NCBI RefSeq assembly: GCF_000684975.1
Contig: NZ_BAXZ01000005.1
Span: 124,001-188,000, forward strand
Direction: 5' to 3'
Source: Paraburkholderia acidipaludis NBRC 101816
GTDB lineage: Bacteria > Pseudomonadota > Gammaproteobacteria > Burkholderiales > Burkholderiaceae
Length of the DNA stretch: 64,000 nt
How positions within the stretch are numbered: the first letter of the stretch is position 1; each line of letters starts with the position of its first letter. A program made the position numbers and the translations under genes. The notes under the pieces are model-generated. The model saw nothing but the letters and a program-made list of their open reading frames with translations. It searched no databases and had not been told where the DNA came from. Shown in pieces: positions 53,695-62,318 of the stretch.

Positions 53695-54100
53695 TGTGCT
53701 ACTCCTTTGATATGAAACGAAATCTTGCGTTTCGCCGGCCATCTGACGCGGCCGGTCAAGGGCGGCCAAAAGGCCGCTGCCCGCGTGCTCGTCGCGGGCT
53801 TAATTTCGGGATTTTATCGCGAAGCGACACCGCGCCCGGCGCCAGACACGTAATTGGCACGAAAATGGCGTGTCTCGGCGTCAGAAACGGAAAGAGTGTG
53901 CAAAAGAGGTTGACAGCCCGCACGCGGTCTTTATGCCCGCGGGCTGCATTTGCGGCGAAAAGGCGTTCAAATAGCGCCTAAGTGGCGGCGAAGTAGCACC
54001 CATCTGGCGCCAGTGTGATACCAGTATGGCACCAGACAAGTGCCAAGGCGGCGCTGCCCTCGCCTGTCTCGAAATCCAGGCGAAGGCAGACGCCGGCAGC
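53695..54100 (-). other. Intergenic region between pyk and fba
   Basis: About 400 bases without a gene. It contains an 8-bp hairpin (53914-53921 with 53939-53946), possibly a weak terminator of pyk, a TAAAAT (53816-53811, minus) that could be the fba -10, and a short hairpin (53762-53777) in the fba leader. A run of similar CCAGT/GGCACC words near 54010-54040 has no clear meaning. Confidence 0.45.
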
Positions 54101-55537
54101 TTACAGCGCGTCGCCCACGCGCACGATCTTCAGCGTGTTGGTGCCGCCCGCCTGGCCCATCGGCTCGCCACAGGTCAGCACGATCATGTCGCCGCGCGCC
54201 GCGTAGCCCTTGCTCACCACGGCCTCGACCGCCTGCTGGAGCGCCGTGTCCTGGTCGTTGCTCGTGTCCAGATGCAGCGGCGTGACGTTGCGGTAGAGCG
54301 ACATCGCCCGTTCGCTGCCCGCGCGCGGCGTGAGCGCGAAGATCGGCACGTGCGTCCAGTGGCGCGACATCCACAGTGCCGTCGAGCCCGACTCCGTGAG
54401 CGCCACGATCGCCTTGGCACCGAGGTGGTAGGCCGTGAAGAGCGCGCCCATGGCGATCGACTGGTCGATGCGCGTGAAGGTGCGGTCGAGGAAGTCCTTG
54501 TCGAGCTCGGACTGCTCCGACTTTTCGGCTTCGAGGCAGATGGCCGACATTGCCTCGATGGTCTGCACCGGGTACTTGCCCGCCGCCGATTCGGCCGAGA
54601 GCATCACGGCGTCGGTGCCGTCGAGCACGGCGTTGGCGACGTCCGACACTTCCGCGCGCGTGGGCACCGGCGCGTGGATCATCGACTCCATCATCTGCGT
54701 GGCCGTGATGACGAGCTTGTTCGACTCGCGCGCCATGCGGATCATGCGCTTTTGCAGCGCGGGCACCGCGGCGTTGCCGACTTCGACCGCGAGGTCGCCG
54801 CGCGCGACCATGATGCCGTCCGACGAATCGAGAATCTCCTGCAGCACCGGAATGGCCTCGGCGCGCTCGATCTTCGCGATCATCTTCGGCTTGATGCCAT
54901 ACGGCGCACCCGCGATATTTGCGAGCTGGCGCGCCATTTCCATGTCGGTGGCGTTCTTCGGGAACGACACGGCAACGAAGTCCGCGCCGAGCGACATGGC
55001 CGTGCGGATGTCCTCCATGTCCTTCGCCGTCAGCGCCGGCGCCGTGAGGCCGCCGCCCTGACGGTTGATGCCCTTGTTGTTCGAGAGCTCGCCGCCCACA
55101 CGCACCGTCGTGTGGATCTCGCTGCCGATCACGCGCACGACGTCGAGCACGAGCAGGCCGTCGTTGAGCAGCAGCACGTCGTTCGGCTTCAGGTCGCGCG
55201 GCAGGTCCTTGTAATCGAGGCCCACGCGCTCGTCGTTGCCGAGCTCGCACTCGGCGTCGAGGACGAACGGCTGGCCCGGCTCGAGCAGCGTCTTGCCGTT
55301 CTCGAATTTGCCGACGCGAATCTTCGGGCCCTGCAGATCGGCCATGATCGCAACTTCGCGACCGGCCCTGCGGGCACACTCCCGCACGGTTTCGGCACGC
55401 TGACGATGGTCGTCGGCCGTGCCGTGCGAGAAGTTGAGACGCACCACGTCCAGTCCCGCATGAATCATCTTCTGCAGGACGTCCGGCGAGCTGGAGGCCG
55501 GACCGATGGTGGCGACTATCTTGGTGGCGCGATGCAT
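54101..55537 (-). CDS. pyk: Pyruvate kinase
   Basis: A 478-residue enzyme making pyruvate and ATP from phosphoenolpyruvate. Motifs are MHRATKIVATIGPASSSPD at the start, VVRLNFSHG near residue 35, ADLQGPKIRVG near 68, the catalytic Lys in PKMIAKIERAEAIPVLQEI near 220, GIMVARGDLAVEVG near 245 and VITATQMMESMI near 280. The length is normal from ATG 55537, which has GAGGAG just upstream. The same frame stays open for another 166 codons back to the end of pgk; see that entry. Gene order pgk-pyk-fba suggests joint expression. Confidence 0.94.
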   Translation of the reverse strand: MHRATKIVATIGPASSSPDVLQKMIHAGLDVVRLNFSHGTADDHRQRAETVRECARRAGREVAIMADLQGPKIRVGKFENGKTLLEPGQPFVLDAECELGNDERVGLDYKDLPRDLKPNDVLLLNDGLLVLDVVRVIGSEIHTTVRVGGELSNNKGINRQGGGLTAPALTAKDMEDIRTAMSLGADFVAVSFPKNATDMEMARQLANIAGAPYGIKPKMIAKIERAEAIPVLQEILDSSDGIMVARGDLAVEVGNAAVPALQKRMIRMARESNKLVITATQMMESMIHAPVPTRAEVSDVANAVLDGTDAVMLSAESAAGKYPVQTIEAMSAICLEAEKSEQSELDKDFLDRTFTRIDQSIAMGALFTAYHLGAKAIVALTESGSTALWMSRHWTHVPIFALTPRAGSERAMSLYRNVTPLHLDTSNDQDTALQQAVEAVVSKGYAARGDMIVLTCGEPMGQAGGTNTLKIVRVGDAL

Positions 55538-56035
55538 GAATCTCCTCGTCTGGAAAGAATCGCTGGTAGAAGCGTTGCTGCGAGACGGGCTGCTGGCCGG
55601 CTCCGCCGCACGTGCGGCATGGCCGGAACGCGCGCCGGTGAGACCCGGCGTCGCTTTATGCGACGGCGCGGCAGGCGCGGCGGGGGTTCCCGCCGCACCT
55701 GCTGGCTCCGTCGGGGCGGCGTGCGCACGGACAGCCTGCGCGCCTTCGCGCGCCGCGTCCGCGGCCGCCGCCGGGGATTCTGCGTCCGCCCGCGCCGCCA
55801 CCGGCGCTTCGGACGGTGCCGCATCGGCCTTGGCCGACACAGCGAGTGTTTCTGCTTGCGCTTCGACTTCCGTTACGGCAGTCGTTTCGGGCGCATCGAG
55901 CAAGTCTCGTGCGCCAATCCCCGCTGCCGGGCGCGCTTCGCGCCCCGCCGAGCCAGTCAGCGCCGCCGTGCGCGACTTCGCGCGCGCACGGGCCGGTTTT
56001 GCGGCTGCCTTTGCCGCCGGGGCGCGCGGCGCCAC
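55538..56035 (-). other. Ala/Pro-rich open frame in phase with pyk (possible N-terminal extension)
   Basis: The pyk frame is open for 166 codons before the canonical ATG, starting at a GTG that directly follows the pgk stop (TAAGTG). The encoded stretch is low-complexity: MAPRAPAAKAAAKPARARAK at first, later rich in Ala, Glu, Pro and Ser. It resembles histone H1/AlgP-like tails more than an enzyme. Translational coupling to pgk could produce a long Pyk form, or the stretch could be only a spacer in GC-rich DNA. The strong ribosome-binding site at the inner ATG argues that the short form is made. Confidence 0.35.
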
Positions 56036-57235
56036 TTAGCCAGCCGCCCGCGTTTCGAGCACTTCCACGGCCGGCAGCTTCTTGCCCTCGAGGAATTCGA
56101 GGAAAGCGCCGCCGCCTGTGGAGATATAGCTGACCTTGTCGTGAATGCCGTACTTCGCGATGGCCGCGAGCGTGTCGCCGCCGCCCGCGATCGAGAACGC
56201 GCCGGAGCTGGCGATCGCGTCCGCGAGCGTCTTCGTGCCGTTGCCGAACTGGTCGAACTCGAACACGCCCACCGGGCCGTTCCACACGATCGTACCGGCC
56301 TGCTGCAGTTGCGAGGCCAGCGCTTTTGCGGTCTGCGGGCCGATGTCGAGGATCATGTCGTCGTCGGCGACGTCGGCCACGGCCTTGATCTCGGCCTTGG
56401 CGGTCGGCGAGAACTCCTTCGCGGTCACCACGTCGCTCGGGATCGGCACCGAGGCGCCGCGCGCGCGCGCCGCTTCGATGATCGCCTTCGCCTGGTCGAC
56501 GAGGTCGGCTTCCGCGAGCGACTTGCCGATCTTGAGACCGGCCGCGAGCATGAACGTGTTGGCAATGCCGCCGCCGACGATCAGCTGGTCGACCTTCTCG
56601 GCGAGCGACTCGAGGATCGTAAGCTTGGTCGAGACCTTCGAGCCGGCGACGATCGCCACGAGCGGGCGTTTCGGCGCGCCGAGCGCCTTGCCGAGCGCAT
56701 CGAGTTCAGCCGCGAGCAGCGGGCCCGCGCAGGCGATGGGCGCGTACTTCGCGATGCCGTAAGTCGTGGCTTCGGCGCGGTGCGCCGTGCCGAACGCGTC
56801 GTTCACGTAGATGTCGCAGAGCTTCGCCATCTTCTGCGCGAGTTCGTCCGAGTTCTTCTTCTCGCCCTTGTTGATGCGGCAGTTCTCGAGCAGCACGACG
56901 TTGCCCGGCGCGACGTTCACGCCGTTCTCGACCCAGTTCGCGACGAGCGGCACTTCGCGGCCAAGCAGTTCCGAAAGGCGCTTCGCGACGGGCGCGAGCG
57001 AGTCTTCGGGCTTGAACTCGCCTTCGGTCGGGCGGCCGAGGTGCGACGTAACCATGACGGCGGCGCCGGCGTCGAGCGCGGCCTTGATGGCCGGCACGGA
57101 GGCGCGGACGCGGGTGTCTTCGGTGATGTTGCCCTGATCGTCCTGCGGCACGTTCAGGTCGGCGCGGATGAACACCCGCTTGCCGTTGAGTTTGCCTTCG
57201 GAGATCAGATCGGAGAGACGCAGAACCTTGTTCAT
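56036..57235 (-). CDS. pgk: Phosphoglycerate kinase
   Basis: A 399-residue glycolytic kinase. Motifs are KRVFIRADLNVPQDDQGNIT near residue 19, VMVTSHLGRPTEGEFKPED near 60, LLENCRINKGEKKN near 120, AIVAGSKVSTKLTILESL near 200 and AGGGDTLAAIAKYG near 355, with TGGGAFLEFLEGKKLPAVEV at the end. ATG 57235 gives the usual N-terminus; the upstream extension of the frame shows no homology. It is the first gene of the leftward pgk-pyk pair. Confidence 0.96.
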   Translation of the reverse strand: MNKVLRLSDLISEGKLNGKRVFIRADLNVPQDDQGNITEDTRVRASVPAIKAALDAGAAVMVTSHLGRPTEGEFKPEDSLAPVAKRLSELLGREVPLVANWVENGVNVAPGNVVLLENCRINKGEKKNSDELAQKMAKLCDIYVNDAFGTAHRAEATTYGIAKYAPIACAGPLLAAELDALGKALGAPKRPLVAIVAGSKVSTKLTILESLAEKVDQLIVGGGIANTFMLAAGLKIGKSLAEADLVDQAKAIIEAARARGASVPIPSDVVTAKEFSPTAKAEIKAVADVADDDMILDIGPQTAKALASQLQQAGTIVWNGPVGVFEFDQFGNGTKTLADAIASSGAFSIAGGGDTLAAIAKYGIHDKVSYISTGGGAFLEFLEGKKLPAVEVLETRAAG

Positions 57236-57633
57236 GGACTTGACTGTGCGTGATGGTGGGAAGGCGGTGGCAACACGATGCGAGGCGCCTGCCCAGGTGG
57301 CGGGGTGGCACTCAGTCTGCACGGCGCGGGATCCGGTCTGACGCTGTCTCGGGTCGCTGCTCGTTACCTGACAGACGCCGGCATCGAATTGCGAGATCGG
57401 TATTTTAGCCGATAGGCAGGGCGATCAGAGGCGTGCTCGCGCGAATGTCCCGTATTTGGGCGGCGGCCGCTGGGCTCCGGCATTTCTGTCACGGAATTGT
57501 GCATCGCAACAAAAACACCCGCAAGCGCCCGTGCCGACGCCAAATGACGCTAAAATACGCCCTTCGCCGGCCGCGGGTTTCATGACCTTCGCGGTGTCAT
57601 GGCTCAACAAAGCGCATTACGAGAATTGTCCTC
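57236..57633. other. Divergent intergenic region between pgk and the zinc-finger gene
   Basis: About 400 bases. A TAAAAT on the minus strand (57407-57402) and another on the plus strand (57551-57556) are possible -10 elements for pgk and for the zinc-finger gene. Neither has a good -35. Nothing else is recognisable. Confidence 0.4.
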
Positions 57634-57828
57634 ATGAGCGAAATCAAGGAAATGCCGCTGGTCGAACTTTCGGCCAAGGATCTGCCGGCGTATTGCCCGA
57701 ATCCGTCGATGCCGCGCTGGAGCAACCATCCGCGCGTCTTTATCGACGTGACGCACGGCGAAGCGCGCTGCCCGTACTGCAGCACGCGCTACAAGCTGCG
57801 CGAGGGCGAGGTCGTGCACGGCCATTGA
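57634..57828 (+). CDS. Zinc-finger domain protein (zf-CHCC type)
   Basis: A 64-residue protein with the CHCC zinc-finger pattern: Cys in AYCPNPS, His in WSNHPRVFID and the pair C-P-Y-C in GEARCPYCSTRYKLREGE. It is like the C-terminal domain of mitochondrial complex I subunit NDUFS6, and small bacterial proteins of this type are common in betaproteobacteria. It probably binds one zinc and acts in protein-protein contact; the partner is unknown. In related genomes it often stands before waaF, as here. Confidence 0.87.
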   Translation: MSEIKEMPLVELSAKDLPAYCPNPSMPRWSNHPRVFIDVTHGEARCPYCSTRYKLREGEVVHGH

Positions 57829-58032
57829 GCGCGGCCGGCGCCGGCAGGCCTCGCGCCGGCCGACGCGCCGCACGCGAACGGCAACGCCCTGGTTTCGCCG
57901 GCCCCCGCCCGCACAATCGCGGGCGGCTTGCCGCCAACGCCTGCGCGCCTCACGGCGCGTTTCCCCGCTAACCGTGTTCCTGCCCGCCAAAGCGCGCGCG
58001 GAACCTCTGTCATTCCCGGACTCCGACACACG

Positions 58033-59058
58033 ATGCGCCGCGCGCTGGTAATCGCACCGAACTGGATCGGTGACGCACTGATGGCGCAGCCGCTCCTTTC
58101 GCGGCTCGTAAAACTGCATCCGCGCATGGCGATCGATGCAGTCGCGCCCACGTGGGTTGCGCCCGTGCTCGAACGCATGCCCGAGATCCGCGACGTCTAC
58201 GCCACGGACCTCGCCCACGGCAAGCTGCAACTCCTGCGCCGCTGGCAGCTGGCGGCCGACTTGCGCGAGGTGCGCTACGACGCCGCCTACGTGCTGCCGA
58301 ACTCCCTCAAGTCCGCACTGATTCCGTGGCTCGCGAACATTCCGCTGCGCGTCGGCTACACGGGCGAGAACCGCTACGGCTTCCTGAACGTGCGCCACGC
58401 GAATCCGCCGAAGGACGAGCGGCCGCCGATGGTCAAGCACTACGCCGCGCTCGCATGGGCGCCCGGCGCGACCGTGCCCGACGACCTGCCGATGCCGCGT
58501 CTCGAAGCGGATCCGAACGAGGCCTCGCGCGTCTCGGCGCGCTTTCACCTCGACACGCGCGTGCCGCTGCTGGTGTTTTGCCCCGGCGCGGAGTACGGCC
58601 CCGCGAAGCGCTGGCCGCCCGAGCACTTCGCGGCCCTCGCGCAGATGGTGGGACAGTCGTTCCCGTACGCGCAGATCATCGCGCTCGGTTCGCCGAAGGA
58701 TGCGCCGCTCGCGCAGGCCATCGCCGACCGCGCTGCGAACGTGCGCAACCTGTGCGGCCAGACGGCGCTCGGCGAAGCCTGCGCGCTGATCTCGCGGGCG
58801 AGCGCCGTGGTCACCAACGACTCGGGCCTCATGCACGTCGCCGCCGCGCTGCGCCGCCCGCTCGTCGCGCTCTACGGTTCGACGGATCCGCGCCACACAC
58901 CGCCCTTGTCGGAACTCGCAAAGGTACAATGGCTGCATCTCGATTGCAGCCCGTGTTTCCAGCGCGAATGCCCGCTCGGGCATCTGAACTGTCTGCGCGA
59001 ACTGAGCCCGGAACAGGTATTCGGCGATCTGCGCGGCATGCTGCTCGGCCAGCGCTAG
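58033..59058 (+). CDS. waaF: ADP-heptose:LPS heptosyltransferase II
   Basis: A 341-residue GT9 glycosyltransferase that adds the second heptose to the LPS inner core at the inner face of the cytoplasmic membrane. The N-terminus ALVIAPNWIGDALMAQPLLS is the WaaF signature. Others are FCPGAEYGPAKRWPPEHFAA near residue 178, ASAVVTNDSGLMHVAAALRR near 257 and the Cys-rich C-terminal DCSPCFQRECPLGHLNCL. ATG 58033 is the normal start; the frame upstream has no homology. It starts 204 bases after the zinc-finger gene. Confidence 0.93.
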   Translation: MRRALVIAPNWIGDALMAQPLLSRLVKLHPRMAIDAVAPTWVAPVLERMPEIRDVYATDLAHGKLQLLRRWQLAADLREVRYDAAYVLPNSLKSALIPWLANIPLRVGYTGENRYGFLNVRHANPPKDERPPMVKHYAALAWAPGATVPDDLPMPRLEADPNEASRVSARFHLDTRVPLLVFCPGAEYGPAKRWPPEHFAALAQMVGQSFPYAQIIALGSPKDAPLAQAIADRAANVRNLCGQTALGEACALISRASAVVTNDSGLMHVAAALRRPLVALYGSTDPRHTPPLSELAKVQWLHLDCSPCFQRECPLGHLNCLRELSPEQVFGDLRGMLLGQR

Positions 59059-59186
59059 GCGCGCCCCCGAGGCTCGCGTCACAGGAGTGTCTCGCGATAT
59101 CGGCATGCTCGCGGCAGCGAAATCCCGTGTCGATTCGCGAGTGTCGATTCGCCAACCCGCGCTCCGGCGCAACAGACCAACGAGCC

Positions 59187-59633
59187 ATGCCACGTTTCGC
59201 CCACATCTTCGAAGCCGCCGCGGACACCCTCAACGCGTACTACCAGGCCGTCGCGGAAGTCAACATCGACAGCTTGATGGGCTTGTGGATCGACGAGGAA
59301 TTCGTGAGCTGCATCTGCGCGGACGGCTCGCATCTGCATGGTCTGCCGAACATTCGCGCGGGGCTCGCCGCGCAGCTCGAAGCAGCGCCGGTCTCGATCG
59401 AGCCGCTCGACATTCGCGTCTACGACAGCCTCGGCACGGTGGTCTATGCGATCGTGGAAGCGCATCGTCCGGTCGATCCGAAGGCTATACCCGCGATGGT
59501 CTTCACGACCTACGTGATGGTTCATGAGCGCGGCGAGTGGCGCATCGCCCACATCCACGCGAGCCGCATGCCCGACGACGCGGCAACCCAGTTCTCCGCC
59601 AAGCTGCGCCACGGCCAGGGCGCGCTGCACTGA
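59187..59633 (+). CDS. NTF2-like (SnoaL-type) family protein
   Basis: A 148-residue protein predicted to take the NTF2/SnoaL cone fold: an N-terminal helix (ADTLNAYYQAVAEVNIDSLM), then FVSCICADGSHLHGLPNIRA, VYAIVEAHRP and the C-terminal sheet GEWRIAHIHASRMPDD. Such domains act as small-molecule isomerases, lyases or binding modules. No specific role can be read. It lies between waaF and the YheT-like gene in the same direction, 19 bases before the latter, and the group may form an operon. Confidence 0.8.
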   Translation: MPRFAHIFEAAADTLNAYYQAVAEVNIDSLMGLWIDEEFVSCICADGSHLHGLPNIRAGLAAQLEAAPVSIEPLDIRVYDSLGTVVYAIVEAHRPVDPKAIPAMVFTTYVMVHERGEWRIAHIHASRMPDDAATQFSAKLRHGQGALH

Positions 59634-59652
59634 TTCCCCCGGAAGCGCCGCC

Positions 59653-60708
59653 ATGAGTACGACCGAGGACAGGCCCGCCGACCTCCGCGCGCCGGCGGCC
59701 GCGGTGGCGCGCACCGTCAAGGCGCCGCAGGCCGGCGCCTATCGCGCCCCCTTCTGGCTGCCCGGCGCTCACGCGCAAACCATCGTCCCCGCCCTCTTCT
59801 CGCGGCCGCCGCTGCCCGTGTACCGCCGCGAACGCTGGGACACGCCCGACGGCGACTTCGTCGAACTCGACTGGGTCGAGCCCGCGCAAGGCGAGCGCCC
59901 CGCACCCGACGCCCCGCTTTTCGTGCTCTTTCATGGTCTGGAGGGCGGCTCGGGTTCGCACTATGCGCGCTCGCTGGCAGCGGCCGCCGCCGCACTCGGC
60001 TGGCACGCCGTGATTCCGCACTTTCGCAGCTGCAGCGGCCCGCTGAACCTGCTGCCGCGCTTCTACCATCTCGCCGACGCCGGCGAACTGGACTGGATGC
60101 TGCGCCGCCTCGCCGCGCGCCACGGCGGACCGCTCGTTGCGGCGGGCGTCTCGTTAGGCGGCAACGTCCTGCTGCACTGGCTCGCGCAGCAGCGCGAGGA
60201 CGCGGCCATCGTGGCCGCGGCCGCCGCGATCTCGGCGCCGCTCGACGTCCACGCGGGCGGCAGGATGCTCTCGCACGGCTTCGGCATGGTCTACACGCAG
60301 AGCTTCCTCAAGACGCTCAAAGTGAAGGCGCTCCAGAAGCTCCAGCAATATCCGGGGCTCTTCGACAAAGACGCCGTGCTCGCGAGCCGCACGATGGGCG
60401 AGTTCGACAATGTCGTCACGGCGCCGCTGCACGGCTTTCGCGACGTGCACGACTACTGGACCCAGGCGACGGTCAAGCCGCGCCTCGCCGAAATCGTCGT
60501 GCCGACGCTCGTGCTCAACGCGCGCAACGATCCGTTCCTGCCCGGCCACGCGCTGCCCGGCCGCCACGCGGTGAGCGCCGCCGTCGAGCTGGAACAGCCC
60601 GCGCAGGGCGGGCACGTCGGCTTTATGACCGGGCCGTTTCCGGGCCGCTCCGGCTGGCTCTCGCAACGCGTGACCGGCTGGCTGTCGGGCTTTGTCGCCC
60701 ATGGATGA
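59653..60708 (+). CDS. YheT-like alpha/beta hydrolase
   Basis: A 351-residue alpha/beta hydrolase of the YheT/ABHD1-3 group. After a 30-residue N-terminal part come PFWLPGAHAQTIVPALFSR, typical of YheT, the oxyanion strand LFVLFHGLEGGSGSHYAR, the nucleophile elbow AAGVSLGGNVLLHWL (Ser) near residue 172, an Asp in LNARNDPFLP and a His in QGGHVGFM. The triad is complete. The family hydrolyses esters, perhaps lipid-derived, and the physiological substrate is unknown. The stop overlaps the next gene by eight bases. Confidence 0.87.
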   Translation: MSTTEDRPADLRAPAAAVARTVKAPQAGAYRAPFWLPGAHAQTIVPALFSRPPLPVYRRERWDTPDGDFVELDWVEPAQGERPAPDAPLFVLFHGLEGGSGSHYARSLAAAAAALGWHAVIPHFRSCSGPLNLLPRFYHLADAGELDWMLRRLAARHGGPLVAAGVSLGGNVLLHWLAQQREDAAIVAAAAAISAPLDVHAGGRMLSHGFGMVYTQSFLKTLKVKALQKLQQYPGLFDKDAVLASRTMGEFDNVVTAPLHGFRDVHDYWTQATVKPRLAEIVVPTLVLNARNDPFLPGHALPGRHAVSAAVELEQPAQGGHVGFMTGPFPGRSGWLSQRVTGWLSGFVAHG

Positions 60709-61309
60709 GATCGTCAAACAGGCGCTCGCGCGCTGGCCCGACGTGCCGCACTGCACCGGCTGGCTGCGCCTCGATGCGCGCGGCCAATGGCGCCTGCGCG
60801 ACGAAGCCGATCAGGCTGCCGGCGCGCCCGGCACGGCGATCCGCCACGAAGCGCTGATCGGCTTCATCAACCGCAATTACGAGTGCGACGCGCGCGGCCA
60901 GTGGTATTTCCAGAATGGGCCGCAGCGCGTGTACGTCGAATTGGAATACACGCCGTTCGTGGTGCGGCTCGCAACGGATGCGAGCGGTGCGCTCGCGCTC
61001 GCGGACCAGACCGGCCGGCCGTTCGCGCCGGGTGGCGTGTGGGTGGACGAATCCGGCAGCGTGCTGTTTGCCGAGGCGGCTTCCGGCACGGCGGGCGCGG
61101 CGAGCGGATCGGGTCGCGTGGCGCTGCTCCACGACCACGATCTCGATCTGTTCACCGACCACGCCGCGCTCGCCGACGACGGCCAAAGCGGAAACTTCAC
61201 GTGGCGTACCGACGCCAACGCCCTGCCGATCGCGCCCCTCCGGCGTGCGGACGTGCCCGCGCGCTTCGGCTTTATCGCGAGTCCCGCGGGCGAAGCCGCG
61301 GCCACTTGA
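60701..61309 (+). CDS. Conserved protein of unknown function, Trp/Tyr-containing beta-rich
   Basis: A 202-residue soluble protein starting MDEIVKQALARWPDVPHCTG. Marked stretches are INRNYECDARGQWYFQNGPQ and RVYVELEYTPFVVRL, followed by a section ending in ALLHDHDLDLFTDHAAL. I believe it belongs to a small uncharacterised DUF family of betaproteobacteria (possibly DUF2944), but I cannot confirm the number. There is no signal peptide and no catalytic motif. It overlaps the end of the YheT-like gene, so the two are translated together and may work together. Confidence 0.7.
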   Translation: MDEIVKQALARWPDVPHCTGWLRLDARGQWRLRDEADQAAGAPGTAIRHEALIGFINRNYECDARGQWYFQNGPQRVYVELEYTPFVVRLATDASGALALADQTGRPFAPGGVWVDESGSVLFAEAASGTAGAASGSGRVALLHDHDLDLFTDHAALADDGQSGNFTWRTDANALPIAPLRRADVPARFGFIASPAGEAAAT

Positions 61310-61395
61310 TTCGGACCGGACTGCAAGACGCGAGGCGCCGGTCAAGCCGTGCAGCGCTGCCAGAATATGCGCCTTCACTAAACAGAGAGCCAACC

Positions 61396-61875
61396 ATGCC
61401 TGAACTCACTCATTTCGATGCGGCCGGCGACGCGCACATGGTCGACGTCGGCGGCAAAGCCGAGACCAGGCGCATTGCCGTCGCGCGCGGAACCATCCGC
61501 ATGCTGCCCGAAACGTTCGCGCTGATCCGCAACGGCGCGGCGAAAAAAGGCGACGTGATCGGCGTCGCGCGCATCGCCGCCATCCAGGGCGCGAAGCGCA
61601 CTTCGGACCTGATTCCGCTTTGCCATCCGCTCGCGATCACGCGCGTGAAGGTGGACTTCGCGCTCGACGAGACGCTGCCCGGCGTGCACTGCACGGCGCA
61701 GGTGGAAACGTTCGGCCGGACCGGCGTGGAGATGGAAGCGCTGACCGCCGTGCAGGTGGGCCTGCTGACGGTCTACGACATGTGCAAGGCCGTGGACCGC
61801 GGCATGACCATCACCGACGTGAAGGTGATGGAGAAGCACGGCGGGAAGTCGGGGGATTGGGTGGCGCAAAACTGA
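61396..61875 (+). CDS. moaC: Cyclic pyranopterin monophosphate synthase
   Basis: A 159-residue enzyme of molybdenum cofactor synthesis, acting with MoaA to turn GTP into cyclic pyranopterin monophosphate. The family blocks are all present: HMVDVGGKAETRRIAVARG near residue 14, SDLIPLCHPLAITRVKVDF near 75, TGVEMEALTAVQVGLLTVYD near 112 followed by MCKAVDRGM, and VMEKHGGKSGDW at the end. The start at 61396 has GAGAG upstream. No other mo genes lie in the window; it stands alone behind the unknown gene. Confidence 0.95.
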   Translation: MPELTHFDAAGDAHMVDVGGKAETRRIAVARGTIRMLPETFALIRNGAAKKGDVIGVARIAAIQGAKRTSDLIPLCHPLAITRVKVDFALDETLPGVHCTAQVETFGRTGVEMEALTAVQVGLLTVYDMCKAVDRGMTITDVKVMEKHGGKSGDWVAQN

Positions 61876-61905
61876 ACCGCCGGGTTATACGACCAGGAGG
61901 GAACT

Positions 61906-62256
61906 ATGACGATCGAAGAGCTGCTCGGGCAGGTACTGGCATTTCGCGACGAGCGCGACTGGGAGCAATTCCATACGCTGCGCAATCTGATCGTCTCCAC
62001 CAGCATCGAGGCTGGAGAACTGCTGGAGACGATACAGTGGAAAACCGATTCGGAGATCGAAGCCCTGCTTCGCGACCCGAAGCGGCTCGGCAACATCAGG
62101 CACGAATGCGCCGATGTGTTCATCTACCTCCTGCTGGTCGCGCATCGGGCAGGATTCAATCTTCTCGATGCGGCTTCCGAAAAGCTGAAGCTCAATGCCC
62201 AACGCTATCCGGCGGACAAGGCAAGAGGAAGCGCCGCAAAGTATTCCGAGCTTTGA
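61906..62256 (+). CDS. MazG-like nucleotide pyrophosphohydrolase
   Basis: A 116-residue all-alpha NTP pyrophosphatase of the MazG/RS21-C6 (dCTPase) group. The metal-binding E-x-x-E is in SIEAGELLETIQW near residue 36 and E-x-x-D in IRHECADVFIYLLLV near 66. The opening FRDERDWEQFHTLRNLIVS is typical of the RS21-C6 type. Such enzymes clean non-canonical or surplus nucleoside triphosphates. AGGAGGG lies just before the ATG, an unusually strong ribosome-binding site for this region. It is 30 bases after moaC. Confidence 0.87.
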   Translation: MTIEELLGQVLAFRDERDWEQFHTLRNLIVSTSIEAGELLETIQWKTDSEIEALLRDPKRLGNIRHECADVFIYLLLVAHRAGFNLLDAASEKLKLNAQRYPADKARGSAAKYSEL

Positions 62257-62259
62257 TTC

Positions 62260-62282
62260 GGCCGGCTGTCCCGCAGCCGGCC
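62260..62282. terminator. Hairpin between convergent genes, possible terminator
   Basis: GGCCGGCTG (62260-62268) and CAGCCGGCC (62274-62282) form a perfect 9-bp stem directly after the MazG-like stop. There is no T run, so it may block transcription only partly or mainly protect the 3-prime end. Confidence 0.45.
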
Positions 62283-62318
62283 CGCCCACAGCCTCACTCG
62301 CCCCGCCTCACCCGCCTG

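Noticed and set aside
53908..53946. TTGACA followed by a hairpin on the plus strand, as a possible small RNA gene
   Set aside because: No -10 fits at the right distance and no T-rich terminator follows on the plus strand; a weak end of pyk is a simpler reading.
55506..56039. A plus-strand Ala-rich frame opposite the region upstream of pyk
   Set aside because: It is the mirror of the minus-strand Ala/Pro-rich frame. Both strands are open because of composition, and it has no ribosome-binding site or signal.
54026..57253. A 1075-codon open frame on the plus strand
   Set aside because: It runs antisense through pyk, the Ala-rich stretch and pgk. The minus strand encodes unmistakable enzymes, so this is a stop-poor shadow.
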